From Polynucleobacter sp. JS-JIR-5-A7 (GTDB taxonomy: Bacteria; Pseudomonadota; Gammaproteobacteria; Burkholderiales; Burkholderiaceae): 64,000 bases of DNA. This document shows positions 49,927 to 58,968 of the stretch, one piece after another. The first letter of the stretch is position 1; each line of letters begins with the position of its first letter. The notes below the pieces were generated by a model. That model was not told the origin of the DNA. It saw nothing but the letters and a program-made list of their open reading frames with translations, and ran no database searches. The stretch is from positions 1,854,048 through 1,918,047 of the forward strand of contig NZ_CP061308.1 of NCBI RefSeq assembly GCF_018687935.1, written 5' to 3'. The position numbers and the translations under genes were made by a program.

Positions 49927-49936
49927 GGGGGGGGGG
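49927..49936 (+). repeat. Homopolymer tract of ten G
   Basis: Ten consecutive G lie 41 bases before the GTG start of the lipoprotein gene, close to the probable -35 region (-10 candidates TATAGT at 49948 and TATAAA at 49954). Such tracts slip during replication and can switch expression. Confidence 0.55.
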
Positions 49937-49977
49937 AAGAAATCACTTATAGTTATAAAAAATATAAAGGGGTTGTT

Positions 49978-50367
49978 GTGAAACTATTGGTAACACTAAT
50001 CTTTGTTAGCGCACTAGTTGCTTGTTCGCAAAAACCTGACAACCTCATGCTAAGCTGTTACGGCGCCGTTATTAAGACGGAAGCTAAAAAAGAAATTGTT
50101 ACACCTCAGGTGACGCGAACCTACAAGATTAAAGATTACAAAATCGATAATTATGAGTGTACCCAGCAATCCAACATCATTAGCTGCAATTTGATCAAAG
50201 AGTCCAACGGGGCAAGGCAGCGTAAACGTATTATTTACAATACAAGTACGCATTCATTTGCCGAAATTGATGCCACTTGGTCTATTGGTGAAAAGATAAA
50301 CCCTAACGAACGCACTATTGCTCGAGCAGAATTTATTGGTAGATGCGAAAAGCCGATCCTGAATTAA
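49978..50367 (+). CDS. Small lipoprotein of unknown function
   Basis: A 129-residue lipoprotein (signal MKLLVTLIFVSALVAC, lipobox LVAC, Cys16) with a GTG start preceded by AAAGGGG. The mature part has MLSCYG, DNYECTQQ, IISCNLI and ends FIGRCEKPILN, the same plan as the island proteins at 37641 and 48171. It lies outside the island, just past the tRNA. It could be a chromosomal relative or an older acquisition. Confidence 0.75.
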   Translation: MKLLVTLIFVSALVACSQKPDNLMLSCYGAVIKTEAKKEIVTPQVTRTYKIKDYKIDNYECTQQSNIISCNLIKESNGARQRKRIIYNTSTHSFAEIDATWSIGEKINPNERTIARAEFIGRCEKPILN

Positions 50368-50381
50368 AAGAATGACGTAGC

Positions 50382-50951
50382 TTAGTTACAAGCAAAGTAT
50401 TCAGTAAACTTCGCTTGCGCTGCTCTTTGTGCCATCAATTCGAATCGGCTACGAATACTATTTCTCACGAAATACTCAATCACCAGGGATGGAATGATGG
50501 AGTGCGGCTCCACAATCGCTTCATACCTAAAAAGCGTCTTATCTCTTCCCTCGCTAAGCCTCCAAGACCCTCGATATTGTTTGTTATCACCGCTTAGCTG
50601 CTCAAAAGTAATCAGTTTATTTGGGGTCTCTGTGTATTCCATGAGTGATTTCATTTCAACCGGAAAAAAGAGTATCTGCTCTCTAATTAACCTTTGAACA
50701 CGTACCTTATTACGAGTCCGCGATATCACTTTCGATTCAACAATCCCAGGAATACTCTTGGCCCCCTCATAGTCAGTAATAAAAGCATAGGCAGCACAGA
50801 TATCGATTGGCACTGCATAACTAGCTTGAATTTTGAAGTAGCCATCTTCTGAAATGACACTTACTTGCACATCATATGGATTCGCATTTTCTTGTGCATG
50901 ACTATGCAGTGCGCTGATAAATAAGAATAGGCAAACAATCCATTTCATCAT
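50382..50951 (-). CDS. Exported SRPBCC (START/coenzyme Q-binding-like) protein
   Basis: A 189-residue protein with a signal peptide (about residues 1-19, ending HSHAQ). The mature chain shows the SRPBCC plan: a start strand KIQASYAVPIDICAAYAFITDYEGAKSIPGI (strand, then helix, then turn), beta strands EVKVISRTRNKVRVQR-type, and a C-terminal helix SIRSRFELMAQRAAQ. Such proteins bind lipids or other hydrophobic ligands. Converges on the lipoprotein gene, 14 bases between stops. Confidence 0.75.
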   Translation of the reverse strand: MMKWIVCLFLFISALHSHAQENANPYDVQVSVISEDGYFKIQASYAVPIDICAAYAFITDYEGAKSIPGIVESKVISRTRNKVRVQRLIREQILFFPVEMKSLMEYTETPNKLITFEQLSGDNKQYRGSWRLSEGRDKTLFRYEAIVEPHSIIPSLVIEYFVRNSIRSRFELMAQRAAQAKFTEYFACN

Positions 50952-51228
50952 TTAATTGTCATACCAAATTGTAAAGGCAGGATTTTGACCTGACATGTTC
51001 TCTCTTGACTTAGATATTGAGGGTGCCTAGATGCTCCGCTGTTCATATGACAAGTTTATGAATCTAGTCAATAGCTGTCATATTCGATCCTCAAAAATAA
51101 GAGTGCATTATGAGGCTTAAAGTGCAATGAGTTTGCTCTAAAGAATCGATCTTGGCACCCTTTTTCTAAGAAATAGCTCAGTTACTCTAATCTGCAGCTA
51201 CGCTTCTAAGAAATCGTAATATAGATGC

Positions 51229-51549
51229 ATGAAAAGAGATTTCCAAAAACGGCTTGTCTTAGTGTTCTTGAGTGTTTTGATGCCTCTTGGCGCTTCTGCA
51301 GCCCAAATCTTCATTGCTAACTATCCATCAGAAGCCAACGCTAAGGTCTTTGTTACAAAGTACCCGTCTGAAGCGAACTGCATTGTCTACGTAACCCAAT
51401 ACTCCAGCGACAAGGAACCAGGGGTATGGTTTTATACAAAGTATAAAAGTGATGCGCGAGCCACTATCTATTACACCCAATACAAATCTGATGCCGACCT
51501 TATTGTGTATTTTACGAAATACACAAGTGATGCACGCTGCCGTTACTAA
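51229..51549 (+). CDS. DUF6150-type repeat protein, exported
   Basis: A 106-residue protein with a signal peptide (about residues 1-24, ending GASAAQ) and a mature part made of six imperfect repeats of 12-16 residues, such as KVFVTKYPSEAN, IVYVTQYSSD, WFYTKYKSDAR and IVYFTKYTSDAR. Each has Val/Tyr-rich strand followed by Tyr-x-Ser-Asp/Glu-Ala. This is the DUF6150 pattern. The repeats probably stack as a beta-solenoid or open sheet. The function is unknown. The upstream 277 bases are AT-rich and show no clear element. Confidence 0.8.
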   Translation: MKRDFQKRLVLVFLSVLMPLGASAAQIFIANYPSEANAKVFVTKYPSEANCIVYVTQYSSDKEPGVWFYTKYKSDARATIYYTQYKSDADLIVYFTKYTSDARCRY

Positions 51550-51565
51550 CAAAGAAACTTAAAGT

Positions 51566-52177
51566 ATGAAACTCATTTCAATTTCAGCAGGAAAAGTTTT
51601 GCCTTTATTCGGCAATCACCACCCCGATTACAAATCAGTCGCTTCGGCAATTCATAAGAAGAGTATTAGTAATTTACAAAATCCCATTTCAGTTGAAATT
51701 ACTACTCTTGGAGTACAGAGTGATGAGCAGGCTGACTTGAATGTGCATGGTGGCATTGAAAAAGCCATCTATGTTTATCCTGCAGAGCATTATGCTTTTT
51801 GGAACGAATTACTCAGTCGTGAAACTAAAAAAGAAGTTGCTCTCCAGCATGGAGCTATCGGAGAAAACTTCACTATCGAAGGTTTGCTCGAGAGCGAGGT
51901 CTACGTTGGCGATACATTACTGATTGGCGATCTAGAATTTTCTGTAGTCAAACTGCGTGAACCCTGCTTTAAGTTCAATGCAGCAGTGGGCTATAAAGGT
52001 GCTAGTAAAGCGATGCTCCAGTCGGGCTTTAGTGGCTGGTATCTCAGAGTCATCAAGACTGGCATCTTGGCTGCCGGAGCACAGATTACTCTTGTTCCTG
52101 GAGCAAGAGATATTTCAATTGCTCAACAAAATCAAAAGTTACTAAACAATCGCAATCAAAAAGATTTGTGGGAATAA
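51566..52177 (+). CDS. MOSC domain protein (YiiM-like)
   Basis: A 203-residue protein with the MOSC fold found in molybdenum cofactor sulfurases and related proteins: NVHGGIEKAIYVYPAEHY, HGAIGENFTIEGLLE, and the segment LREPCFKFN containing the conserved cysteine. In E. coli YiiM reduces N-hydroxylated base analogues as a molybdoenzyme. By similarity it may bind Moco. It is followed directly by a strong terminator. Confidence 0.88.
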   Translation: MKLISISAGKVLPLFGNHHPDYKSVASAIHKKSISNLQNPISVEITTLGVQSDEQADLNVHGGIEKAIYVYPAEHYAFWNELLSRETKKEVALQHGAIGENFTIEGLLESEVYVGDTLLIGDLEFSVVKLREPCFKFNAAVGYKGASKAMLQSGFSGWYLRVIKTGILAAGAQITLVPGARDISIAQQNQKLLNNRNQKDLWE

Positions 52178-52209
52178 AAAAGCCCGATCATTTTGTGATC
52201 GGGCTTTTA
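52176..52209. terminator. Bidirectional intrinsic terminator
   Basis: AAAAGCCCGATCA / TGATCGGGCTTTT (13-base arms) with a five-base loop lies between the convergent MOSC and MFS genes, with A and T runs on both sides. Confidence 0.9.
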
Positions 52210-52241
52210 GATACTACAAACTAAAGATGCTTTACATCTAA

Positions 52242-53912
52242 TTAGTCACGTGCATAGATATCTACATCTTTGGTTTCTTTAACAAAAAGTACACCGATTA
52301 CCAATGTCATCGTAGCGATGATGATTGGATACCAGAGACCGTAGTAAATATTACCGTTCTGCGCAACCAAGGCGAAGGAGATCGTTGGCAACAAGCCACC
52401 GAACCAACCGTTACCAATGTGGTATGGCAAGGACATCGAGGTGTAGCGAATACGAGTTGGGAACATCTCAACGAGCATCGCTGCGATTGGGCCATAAACC
52501 ATGGTTACCAAAATCACCAAAAATACTAACAAGGCCAATACCGCAACATGGTTAACCTCAGCTGGGTTAGCTTTAGCAGGGTAGCCGGCAGCATTCAATG
52601 CATCACGAATTTCTTTCTTGAACTCTGCATCTTTGGCCTTTGCATCTGCTGGAGCCATGCCCTTGGAGGAGTAGCCAGTGATTTCAGTATCACCAATCTT
52701 CACAATCGCTGTACTACCAGCAGCACCGGCAAAGGTGGTATAGCTAGCAGAGTTTGAAGCCATCACTTGTTTTGCAATATCGCAAGAGCTTGTGAACTTC
52801 GCAGTGCCGGTTGGGTTGAACTGGAAGGTACATTCAGTTGGATCAACCGTAATAGAAGCTGGTGCAGTTGCCATTGCCTTCTCTAACTGTGGGTTGGAGA
52901 AGTGAGTCAAGGCATTAAATACTGAAACTGGCGTATTTGGAATGTAAGTAATGATCGCCAATAACAAGCCGCCCATGATGATCACTTTACGGCCAATCTT
53001 GTCAGACAAGGCGCCAAATACTACGAAGAATGGTGTGCCGATAACCAACGAAGCAGCAATCAACAAGTTCGCAGTTTTAGCATCTACCTTCATCACTTGG
53101 GTGAGGTAGAACAAAGCATAGAACTGGCCTGTGTACCAAACCACTGCTTGACCTGCAACTAGACCAAACAATGCCAAGATCACAATCTTCAAGTTCTTCC
53201 ATTGACCAAATGATTCTGTCAAAGGTGCTTTAGACAACTTACCTTCATCTTTCATCTTCTTGAAAGCTGGTGATTCATTCATGGACAAACGAATCCATAC
53301 AGAAATTGCCAACAAAGCGATAGAAGCAATGAAAGGAACGCGCCAGCCCCAAACCTCAAAGTCTGGACCAGTGAATTCACGTGTAAACAAAATCACAAGC
53401 AAGGAGAGGAACAAACCCAGAGTAGCGGTTGTCTGAATCCAAGCTGTATATGCACCGCGCTTACCATGAGGGGCATGCTCTGCAACATAAGTAGCAGCAC
53501 CACCGTACTCACCACCTAAGGCCAAACCTTGCAGCATACGCAATGCAATCAAGATGACTGGGGCAGCAACACCGATAGATGCATAGTTAGGCAGAATACC
53601 CACGATGAAGGTTGCGCCACCCATAAGCATAATAGTGACCAAGAAGGTGTACTTACGGCCAATCAAATCGCCTAAGCGGCCAAACACCAATGCGCCAAAT
53701 GGACGCACGATGAAACCAGCGGCAAAAGCTAACAAGGCAAAAATGAAGGCAGAGCCAGCATCTAATCCTGAGAAGAACTGCTTGGCAATAACGGCAGCCA
53801 AAGAACCGTAAAGGTAAAAGTCATACCACTCAAAAACCGTACCTAAGGAGGAAGCAAAAATAACTTTGCGCTCTGCAGCGGTCATTGGGGCTGCTTTAGT
53901 TGATGTTGACAT
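52242..53912 (-). CDS. MFS transporter, metabolite:H+ symporter type, with a large inserted loop
   Basis: A 556-residue permease of the MHS/ProP-like group: 12 helices, the motifs GTVFEWYDFYLYG and FGRLGDLIGRKYTF between helices 2 and 3, and ALGGEYGGAATYVAEH. Between about residues 338 and 450 the chain contains a long hydrophilic stretch (with two cysteines, ECTFQFNPTG...SSCDIAKQ) where normal MHS members have a short loop. The substrate is unknown, probably an organic acid or osmolyte. Confidence 0.88.
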   Translation of the reverse strand: MSTSTKAAPMTAAERKVIFASSLGTVFEWYDFYLYGSLAAVIAKQFFSGLDAGSAFIFALLAFAAGFIVRPFGALVFGRLGDLIGRKYTFLVTIMLMGGATFIVGILPNYASIGVAAPVILIALRMLQGLALGGEYGGAATYVAEHAPHGKRGAYTAWIQTTATLGLFLSLLVILFTREFTGPDFEVWGWRVPFIASIALLAISVWIRLSMNESPAFKKMKDEGKLSKAPLTESFGQWKNLKIVILALFGLVAGQAVVWYTGQFYALFYLTQVMKVDAKTANLLIAASLVIGTPFFVVFGALSDKIGRKVIIMGGLLLAIITYIPNTPVSVFNALTHFSNPQLEKAMATAPASITVDPTECTFQFNPTGTAKFTSSCDIAKQVMASNSASYTTFAGAAGSTAIVKIGDTEITGYSSKGMAPADAKAKDAEFKKEIRDALNAAGYPAKANPAEVNHVAVLALLVFLVILVTMVYGPIAAMLVEMFPTRIRYTSMSLPYHIGNGWFGGLLPTISFALVAQNGNIYYGLWYPIIIATMTLVIGVLFVKETKDVDIYARD

Positions 53913-54058
53913 CAGTAGCTCCTAACTATTTATAGAAATAAAAAAACAACTCGTCGATTATCCTTAAAAAAATTCAAAGAAATCCAACACTTAGGGTAAT
54001 TACTCATGAAATTCAGTCGGGGTATTCCCGAAAACTGCATATTTAATGCAATACACTT

Positions 54059-54081
54059 AATCCATGATGACATCATGGATT
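54059..54081. promoter_or_regulatory. 11-bp-arm palindrome in the MFS-TRAP intergenic region
   Basis: AATCCATGATG-A-CATCATGGATT is perfect over 11 bases each side of a central A. It lies in the 331-base gap between divergent genes, 147 bases from the MFS start and 163 from the TRAP start, typical of a dimeric regulator operator. A second, looser repeat, AAGTGCA ... TGCACTT, lies at about 54130-54166. Confidence 0.6.
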
Positions 54082-54243
54082 TGCACTATTTCATAGCAAG
54101 TTGCCCAATCAAGGTGCATATTCGAAAAACCAAGTGCAGCACCCAGAATTTGTCTAATTGCACTTCGATTTAATAGTCTCTGAAGTTATTAAAAAGGCAT
54201 AGCTCAATATGCCGCCAAAAATATTACATAAGGAGCATTTCAA

Positions 54244-55329
54244 ATGAAAAGACGTGACTTTCTAGGTAAAACAGCAATCGGCGCTGCTGCTGGAGTATTG
54301 GCTGCACCCGCCATTGCACAATCTATGCCAGAAGTGAAGTGGCGCTGCGCCTCTAGCTTTCCTAAAAGCCTAGACACCATTTACGGTGGTGGTGAATTTA
54401 TCTCCAAGCGAGTAGCCGCACTGACCGATGGCAAATTCCAAATTCGTATTTTTGGTGCAGGTGAAATCGTCCCAGCCTTCGGTACGGTTGATGCCGTACA
54501 ACAGGGCACCGTGGAATGTACTCATACTGCCGGCTACTACTTTGTAGGCAAAAACAAAACGTTCGCTTTTGATACGACCGTTCCATTTGGTATGAATCAG
54601 CGCCAACAAAATGCTTGGATGTATTGGGGTGGTGGCTTAAAACTCCAACGCGAGTTCTTGCGTGACTACAACATTATTTCTTTTCCAGCAGGTAACACCG
54701 GTACTCAAATGGGTGGATGGTTTAAAAAACCAGTGAAGACTGTTGCTGACTTAAAAGGTCTGAAGATGCGTATTGCTGGTCTCGGTGGCGAAGTGATGTC
54801 CCGCTTAGGCGCAATTCCACAACAGATTGCCGGTGGCGATATTTATCCAGCGCTTGAAAAGGGTGTGATTGATGCGGCTGAGTGGGTTGGTCCTTACGAC
54901 GATGAAAAACTAGGCTTTTACAAAATTGCTCCTTACTACTACTACCCAGGATGGTGGGAAGCTTGTTCGATGTACTCCATGTATGTCAACATCAAAGAAT
55001 GGGAAAAGTTACCTAAGCAATATCAAGAAGCTTTGGCCTCAGCATGTGCGGAGTGCAACATTGACATGATGGCCGAGTACGACTACAAAAACCCAATCGC
55101 TTTGCAAAGCTTAATTAAGAATGGTGTGAAGCTGCAATCTTATTCAACAGACATTATGAAAGCGGCATCCAATGCGGCATTCGAAATGTATGAAGAAGAA
55201 GCAGCCAAGAATCCATCATTCAAGAAGATTTACGAACCTTGGAAAAAATTCCGCAACGATCAAATGCTGTGGAATAAGGTTGCTGAGCAAACACTCATGA
55301 GCTTCATGTTGACTAATCCAGTCAAATAA
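54244..55329 (+). CDS. TRAP transporter substrate-binding protein
   Basis: A 361-residue periplasmic DctP-type receptor with a twin-arginine signal (MKRRDFLGKTAIGAAAGVLAAPAIAQ), so it is probably exported folded by Tat. The TRAP fold includes KTVADLKGLKMRIAGLGGEV and the ligand-binding Arg in the segment LKMRIAG. The later DAAEWVGPYDDEKLGFYKIA belongs to the 2-oxo-monocarboxylate/lactate-type subgroup. The ligand is likely a carboxylate. It heads a TRAP operon. Confidence 0.93.
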   Translation: MKRRDFLGKTAIGAAAGVLAAPAIAQSMPEVKWRCASSFPKSLDTIYGGGEFISKRVAALTDGKFQIRIFGAGEIVPAFGTVDAVQQGTVECTHTAGYYFVGKNKTFAFDTTVPFGMNQRQQNAWMYWGGGLKLQREFLRDYNIISFPAGNTGTQMGGWFKKPVKTVADLKGLKMRIAGLGGEVMSRLGAIPQQIAGGDIYPALEKGVIDAAEWVGPYDDEKLGFYKIAPYYYYPGWWEACSMYSMYVNIKEWEKLPKQYQEALASACAECNIDMMAEYDYKNPIALQSLIKNGVKLQSYSTDIMKAASNAAFEMYEEEAAKNPSFKKIYEPWKKFRNDQMLWNKVAEQTLMSFMLTNPVK

Positions 55330-55349
55330 GGACTTATTGAGAATCTGAT

Positions 55350-55892
55350 ATGCCAAAACAATTTTTAGTTTTTGCAAGTTTCGTTGATCGTTTAAATGAC
55401 CGTTTTGGTGTATTAGCGAGTTGGATGGTATTGATAGCTGTACTGGTCAGCACAGGAAATGCGCTGATTCGGTATGGCTTCAATGTCAGCTCCAATGGCT
55501 GGCTTGAAGCGCAGTGGTATTTATTCGCCGGTATGGTGATGTTTGGTGCTGCAACAACTTTTCGTCTCAATGAACACGTGCGAGTAGACGTGCTCTATGC
55601 AATGTACCCTAACAAATTTCGACTCTGGTTAGACTTTTGGGGTGGCATTGTTTTCTTCTTACCGGTAACAATCATCATTGGTTACTACTCTTGGGAATTT
55701 TTTATTACCTCGGTAATTCAAAATGAAACCTCGAGCAATCCTGGTGGTTTGATTCGTTGGCCAGTGCGTGGCGTGATTACTTTGGGCTTTTTCTTATTAA
55801 CACTCCAAGGTATCTCAGAAATTATCAAACGCTACGCTGCCATTATTGGCATGATTCAAATCGATCCTAAGTACGAAAGACCGCTCCAATGA
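55350..55892 (+). CDS. TRAP transporter small permease subunit
   Basis: A 180-residue membrane protein with four helices (about 17-37, 50-71, 88-112, 132-155) of the DctQ family; LEAQWYLFAGMVMFGAATTF and NEHVRVDVLY are typical. It stabilises the large permease. It starts 20 bases after the receptor stop and overlaps the next ATG by four bases. Confidence 0.9.
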   Translation: MPKQFLVFASFVDRLNDRFGVLASWMVLIAVLVSTGNALIRYGFNVSSNGWLEAQWYLFAGMVMFGAATTFRLNEHVRVDVLYAMYPNKFRLWLDFWGGIVFFLPVTIIIGYYSWEFFITSVIQNETSSNPGGLIRWPVRGVITLGFFLLTLQGISEIIKRYAAIIGMIQIDPKYERPLQ

Positions 55893-57334
55893 TTAGCCAT
55901 GAATTGATGGCCCCCATCATGTTTGGGGGCTTGATTGTATTTTTATTGCTTGGATATCCAGCCGCCTTTTCGCTTGGCGCTGTTGGCTTATTCTTTTCTT
56001 TTATCGGCATCGAAATGGGCATGTTTCAGCCCACTTTCTTGCAAGCGCTACCAGACCGAGTCTTTGGCATTCTCTCGAATGACTTATTACTCTCCATTCC
56101 CTTCTTCACCTTCATGGGTGCAATTCTGGAGAAGTGCGGGTTAGCAGAAGACATGCTCGAAGGTTTGGGTCAATTGTTTGGCCCAATCCGTGGTGGTCTA
56201 GCGTATGCCGTCATCATTGTTGGTGCGATTCTGGGTGCGATTACTGGGACTGTTGCTGCATCAGTAATTGCGATGGGCTTAATCTCTCTGCCAATCATGC
56301 TGCGCTACGGTTATAACCCGCGTGTTGCAACGGGTGTGATTGCAGCCTCTGGAACCATTACTCAACTTATCCCACCATCACTCGTATTGATTGTGTTGGC
56401 TGACCAGTTAGGTAAGTCGGTTGGCGATATGTATGCCGGCGCCATTGGACCTTCCATCATTCAAGTAGTGCTGTTCTGTTTGTTTATTTTCTTTTTATCT
56501 ATTTTTAGACCGCAAGATGTGCCAGCACTTCCACCTGAAGCGCGTCCAAAAATTGACTGGAAATTATTCAAGCGAATCTTGTGGGGCATTGTTCCCTCAA
56601 TCGCACTCATCTTCTTAGTATTGGGAACCATCTTGATGGGTCTGGCTACGCCTACTGAAGGCGGAGCCATGGGGTCTGTAGGAGCTTTAGTTCTCGCTGC
56701 CATGAATAAGCGCCTAGAGAAACCGCTAGTCTGGGAGGCAATGACTTCCACGATGCGCATCAATGCCATGGTGATCTTCATTCTGATTGGCTCTACGGTA
56801 TTTGGCTTAGCATTCCGCGGCGTTGATGGGGACCTCTGGATTGAGAATCTCTTATCAGGTCTACCAGGCGGTCAAGTAGGCTTCTTGATTGTGGTGAACT
56901 TGTTTGTCTTCTTCTTAGCCTTCTTCCTAGACTATTTTGAAATCGCCTTCATCATCATTCCATTATTGGCTCCAGTTGCAGAAAAGCTTGGCATTGACCT
57001 AATTTGGTTTGGCGTACTTCTCGGCGCCAATATGCAGACCTCATTCATGCATCCTCCATTTGGCTTCGCGCTGTTTTACCTGCGAGGGGTAGCACCAAAA
57101 TCACTCAAGAGCTCTGATATTTACTATGGGGCCCTGCCTTGGGTTGGTTTGCAACTGATTCTGGTAGCCATCATCATCTTCATCCCAGAAACAGTGACCT
57201 ACTTTGTTGATAAGCCAGCTGCCGTCTTTGATGCCAATGGTCCCTCCGTTGATCCATTGGCTGGCGTAGAACAAAATGAGATCACAGTAGACTCTAGTTC
57301 AGAGATCGAGCGACAATTGCGAGAAAATAAATAA
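55889..57334 (+). CDS. TRAP transporter large permease subunit
   Basis: A 481-residue integral membrane protein of the DctM family with about 12 helices and the segment GFALFYLRGVAPKS characteristic of the family. It performs sodium-dependent uptake of the ligand supplied by the receptor. The C-terminal tail of about 45 residues is hydrophilic (PAAVFDANGPSVDPLAGVEQ) and longer than usual. Confidence 0.93.
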   Translation: MISHELMAPIMFGGLIVFLLLGYPAAFSLGAVGLFFSFIGIEMGMFQPTFLQALPDRVFGILSNDLLLSIPFFTFMGAILEKCGLAEDMLEGLGQLFGPIRGGLAYAVIIVGAILGAITGTVAASVIAMGLISLPIMLRYGYNPRVATGVIAASGTITQLIPPSLVLIVLADQLGKSVGDMYAGAIGPSIIQVVLFCLFIFFLSIFRPQDVPALPPEARPKIDWKLFKRILWGIVPSIALIFLVLGTILMGLATPTEGGAMGSVGALVLAAMNKRLEKPLVWEAMTSTMRINAMVIFILIGSTVFGLAFRGVDGDLWIENLLSGLPGGQVGFLIVVNLFVFFLAFFLDYFEIAFIIIPLLAPVAEKLGIDLIWFGVLLGANMQTSFMHPPFGFALFYLRGVAPKSLKSSDIYYGALPWVGLQLILVAIIIFIPETVTYFVDKPAAVFDANGPSVDPLAGVEQNEITVDSSSEIERQLRENK

Positions 57335-57369
57335 TATAAAAGCAGTAGAAAAAATAGAGGGGTTTTGCA

Positions 57370-58968
57370 ATGCAAGCAAAGTGGGGCATTCAGGGGATGG
57401 CGGTAGCGCCGCACTCCCTCGCTTCTGAATCAGCTTTAGCAGTTCTTCGTGAAGGTGGTAATGCATTAGAGGCAATGGTAGCTGCAGCAGCAACCATTGC
57501 TGTTGTCTACCCACATATGAATTCCATTGGTGGCGACTCTTTTTGGGTGATCCATTCACCAGGCAAAGCCATGGGCAGTATTGATGCCTGTGGTGCGGCA
57601 GCTGGCTTAGCAAGCAAGCAGTGGTATGCGGAGCGTGGCATTACCAAAGCGATTCCTTTTCGTGGGCCAGTAGCAGCAAACACCGTTGCCGGCACCATCT
57701 CTGGTTGGGGTGCTGCGCACAAACTCTCAAAACAAGGTCTTGGCGGAAAGATCCCTTTATCGCGTCTGCTAGCGGATGCGATTCATTACGCTGAAGCAGG
57801 CGTACCAGTAACTTATAGCCAATCAAACCTAACTGCTAAAAAGCGTGAAGAGCTCAATCCCATTCCAGGATTTGCTAAAACATTTTTAGTGAATGGCAAA
57901 GCGCCAGCTGTGGGCAGTATCTTTAAACAAGCGCGCCTAGCTAAAACCTTACGGCAAATTGCCACCAAAGGAACAGATGATTTTTACCGTGGCGATCTTG
58001 CAGATTTGTTAGGCAAAGAACTCACTGATATTGGTAGCCCCCTACGTTTAAGCGATCTACATCGTCATCGCGCCAAACTCATTGATCCGCTGGAACTTAA
58101 ACACAGCCTGGGTAATGTCTACAATATGGTACCGCCTACCCAAGGTGTTGTGTCACTCATGATCATCGGCATCTTGGATCAACTCAATCTCAAGCGCTTC
58201 AAGGTCGATAGCACTGAATATGTTCATCATTGCGTTGAAGCGACTAAGCAAGCGTTTAAGATTCGAGATCAGTTTGTCACTGACCCCGCTTACATGACAA
58301 AAAATGCGCAGTCTTTTTTATCGCCAGCATTTCTGAAAAAGTTAGCTAAAAATATAGATCCAAACAAAGCTTTACCCTGGGGTCAAGGCAAGGGACCAGC
58401 CGACACAATCTGGATGGGCGTGATTGATGGTGACGGTAACTGCGTCTCTTTCATTCAAAGCATTTATCACGAGTTTGGCGCTGGCATTGTGTTGCCTCAG
58501 TCAGGAGTGAATTGGCAAAACCGAGGTTGCAGTTTCTCTTTAGATCCCAAGACGCTCAATCATCTCGAACCCTATCGCAAACCTTTTCACACACTCAATC
58601 CTGCGATGGCTCTATTTAAAGATGGCCGCTCGATGGTCTATGGAACGATGGGTGGAGATGGTCAACCGCAAACTCAATGTGCCGTATTTACTCGCACAGC
58701 AACGTATGGACTGGATCCACAAGATGCGATTAGTCGTCCACGCTGGCTACTAGGTAGAACTTGGGGCCAAACTAGCGATAGCCTAAAATTAGAATCTCGC
58801 TTTAGCCCATGGGTTGCAAAAGAATTACATGCGATGGGTCATGAAATTGAAATGCTTGATGCTTTTGATGAAACCGTAGGTCACGCAGGTTGCATCATTC
58901 GCGAACCATCTGGCACTCTCCGCGGGGGCTGGGATCCTCGCAGCGACGGTGCCGTTAGCGCGTTTTAG
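57370..58968 (+). CDS. Gamma-glutamyltransferase-like Ntn hydrolase
   Basis: A 532-residue protein of the gamma-glutamyltranspeptidase superfamily starting MQAKWGIQGMAVAPHSLASE without a signal peptide, so it is cytoplasmic. The autocatalytic site is Thr346 in PADTIWMGVIDGDGNCVSFIQS, the start of the small subunit. The Gly-Gly and GTMGGDGQPQTQ segments fit the substrate site. In classical enzymes the site is TTH; here it reads DTIW, as in the divergent bacterial subgroup. Its location right after the TRAP genes suggests it acts on the imported compound. Confidence 0.85.
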   Translation: MQAKWGIQGMAVAPHSLASESALAVLREGGNALEAMVAAAATIAVVYPHMNSIGGDSFWVIHSPGKAMGSIDACGAAAGLASKQWYAERGITKAIPFRGPVAANTVAGTISGWGAAHKLSKQGLGGKIPLSRLLADAIHYAEAGVPVTYSQSNLTAKKREELNPIPGFAKTFLVNGKAPAVGSIFKQARLAKTLRQIATKGTDDFYRGDLADLLGKELTDIGSPLRLSDLHRHRAKLIDPLELKHSLGNVYNMVPPTQGVVSLMIIGILDQLNLKRFKVDSTEYVHHCVEATKQAFKIRDQFVTDPAYMTKNAQSFLSPAFLKKLAKNIDPNKALPWGQGKGPADTIWMGVIDGDGNCVSFIQSIYHEFGAGIVLPQSGVNWQNRGCSFSLDPKTLNHLEPYRKPFHTLNPAMALFKDGRSMVYGTMGGDGQPQTQCAVFTRTATYGLDPQDAISRPRWLLGRTWGQTSDSLKLESRFSPWVAKELHAMGHEIEMLDAFDETVGHAGCIIREPSGTLRGGWDPRSDGAVSAF

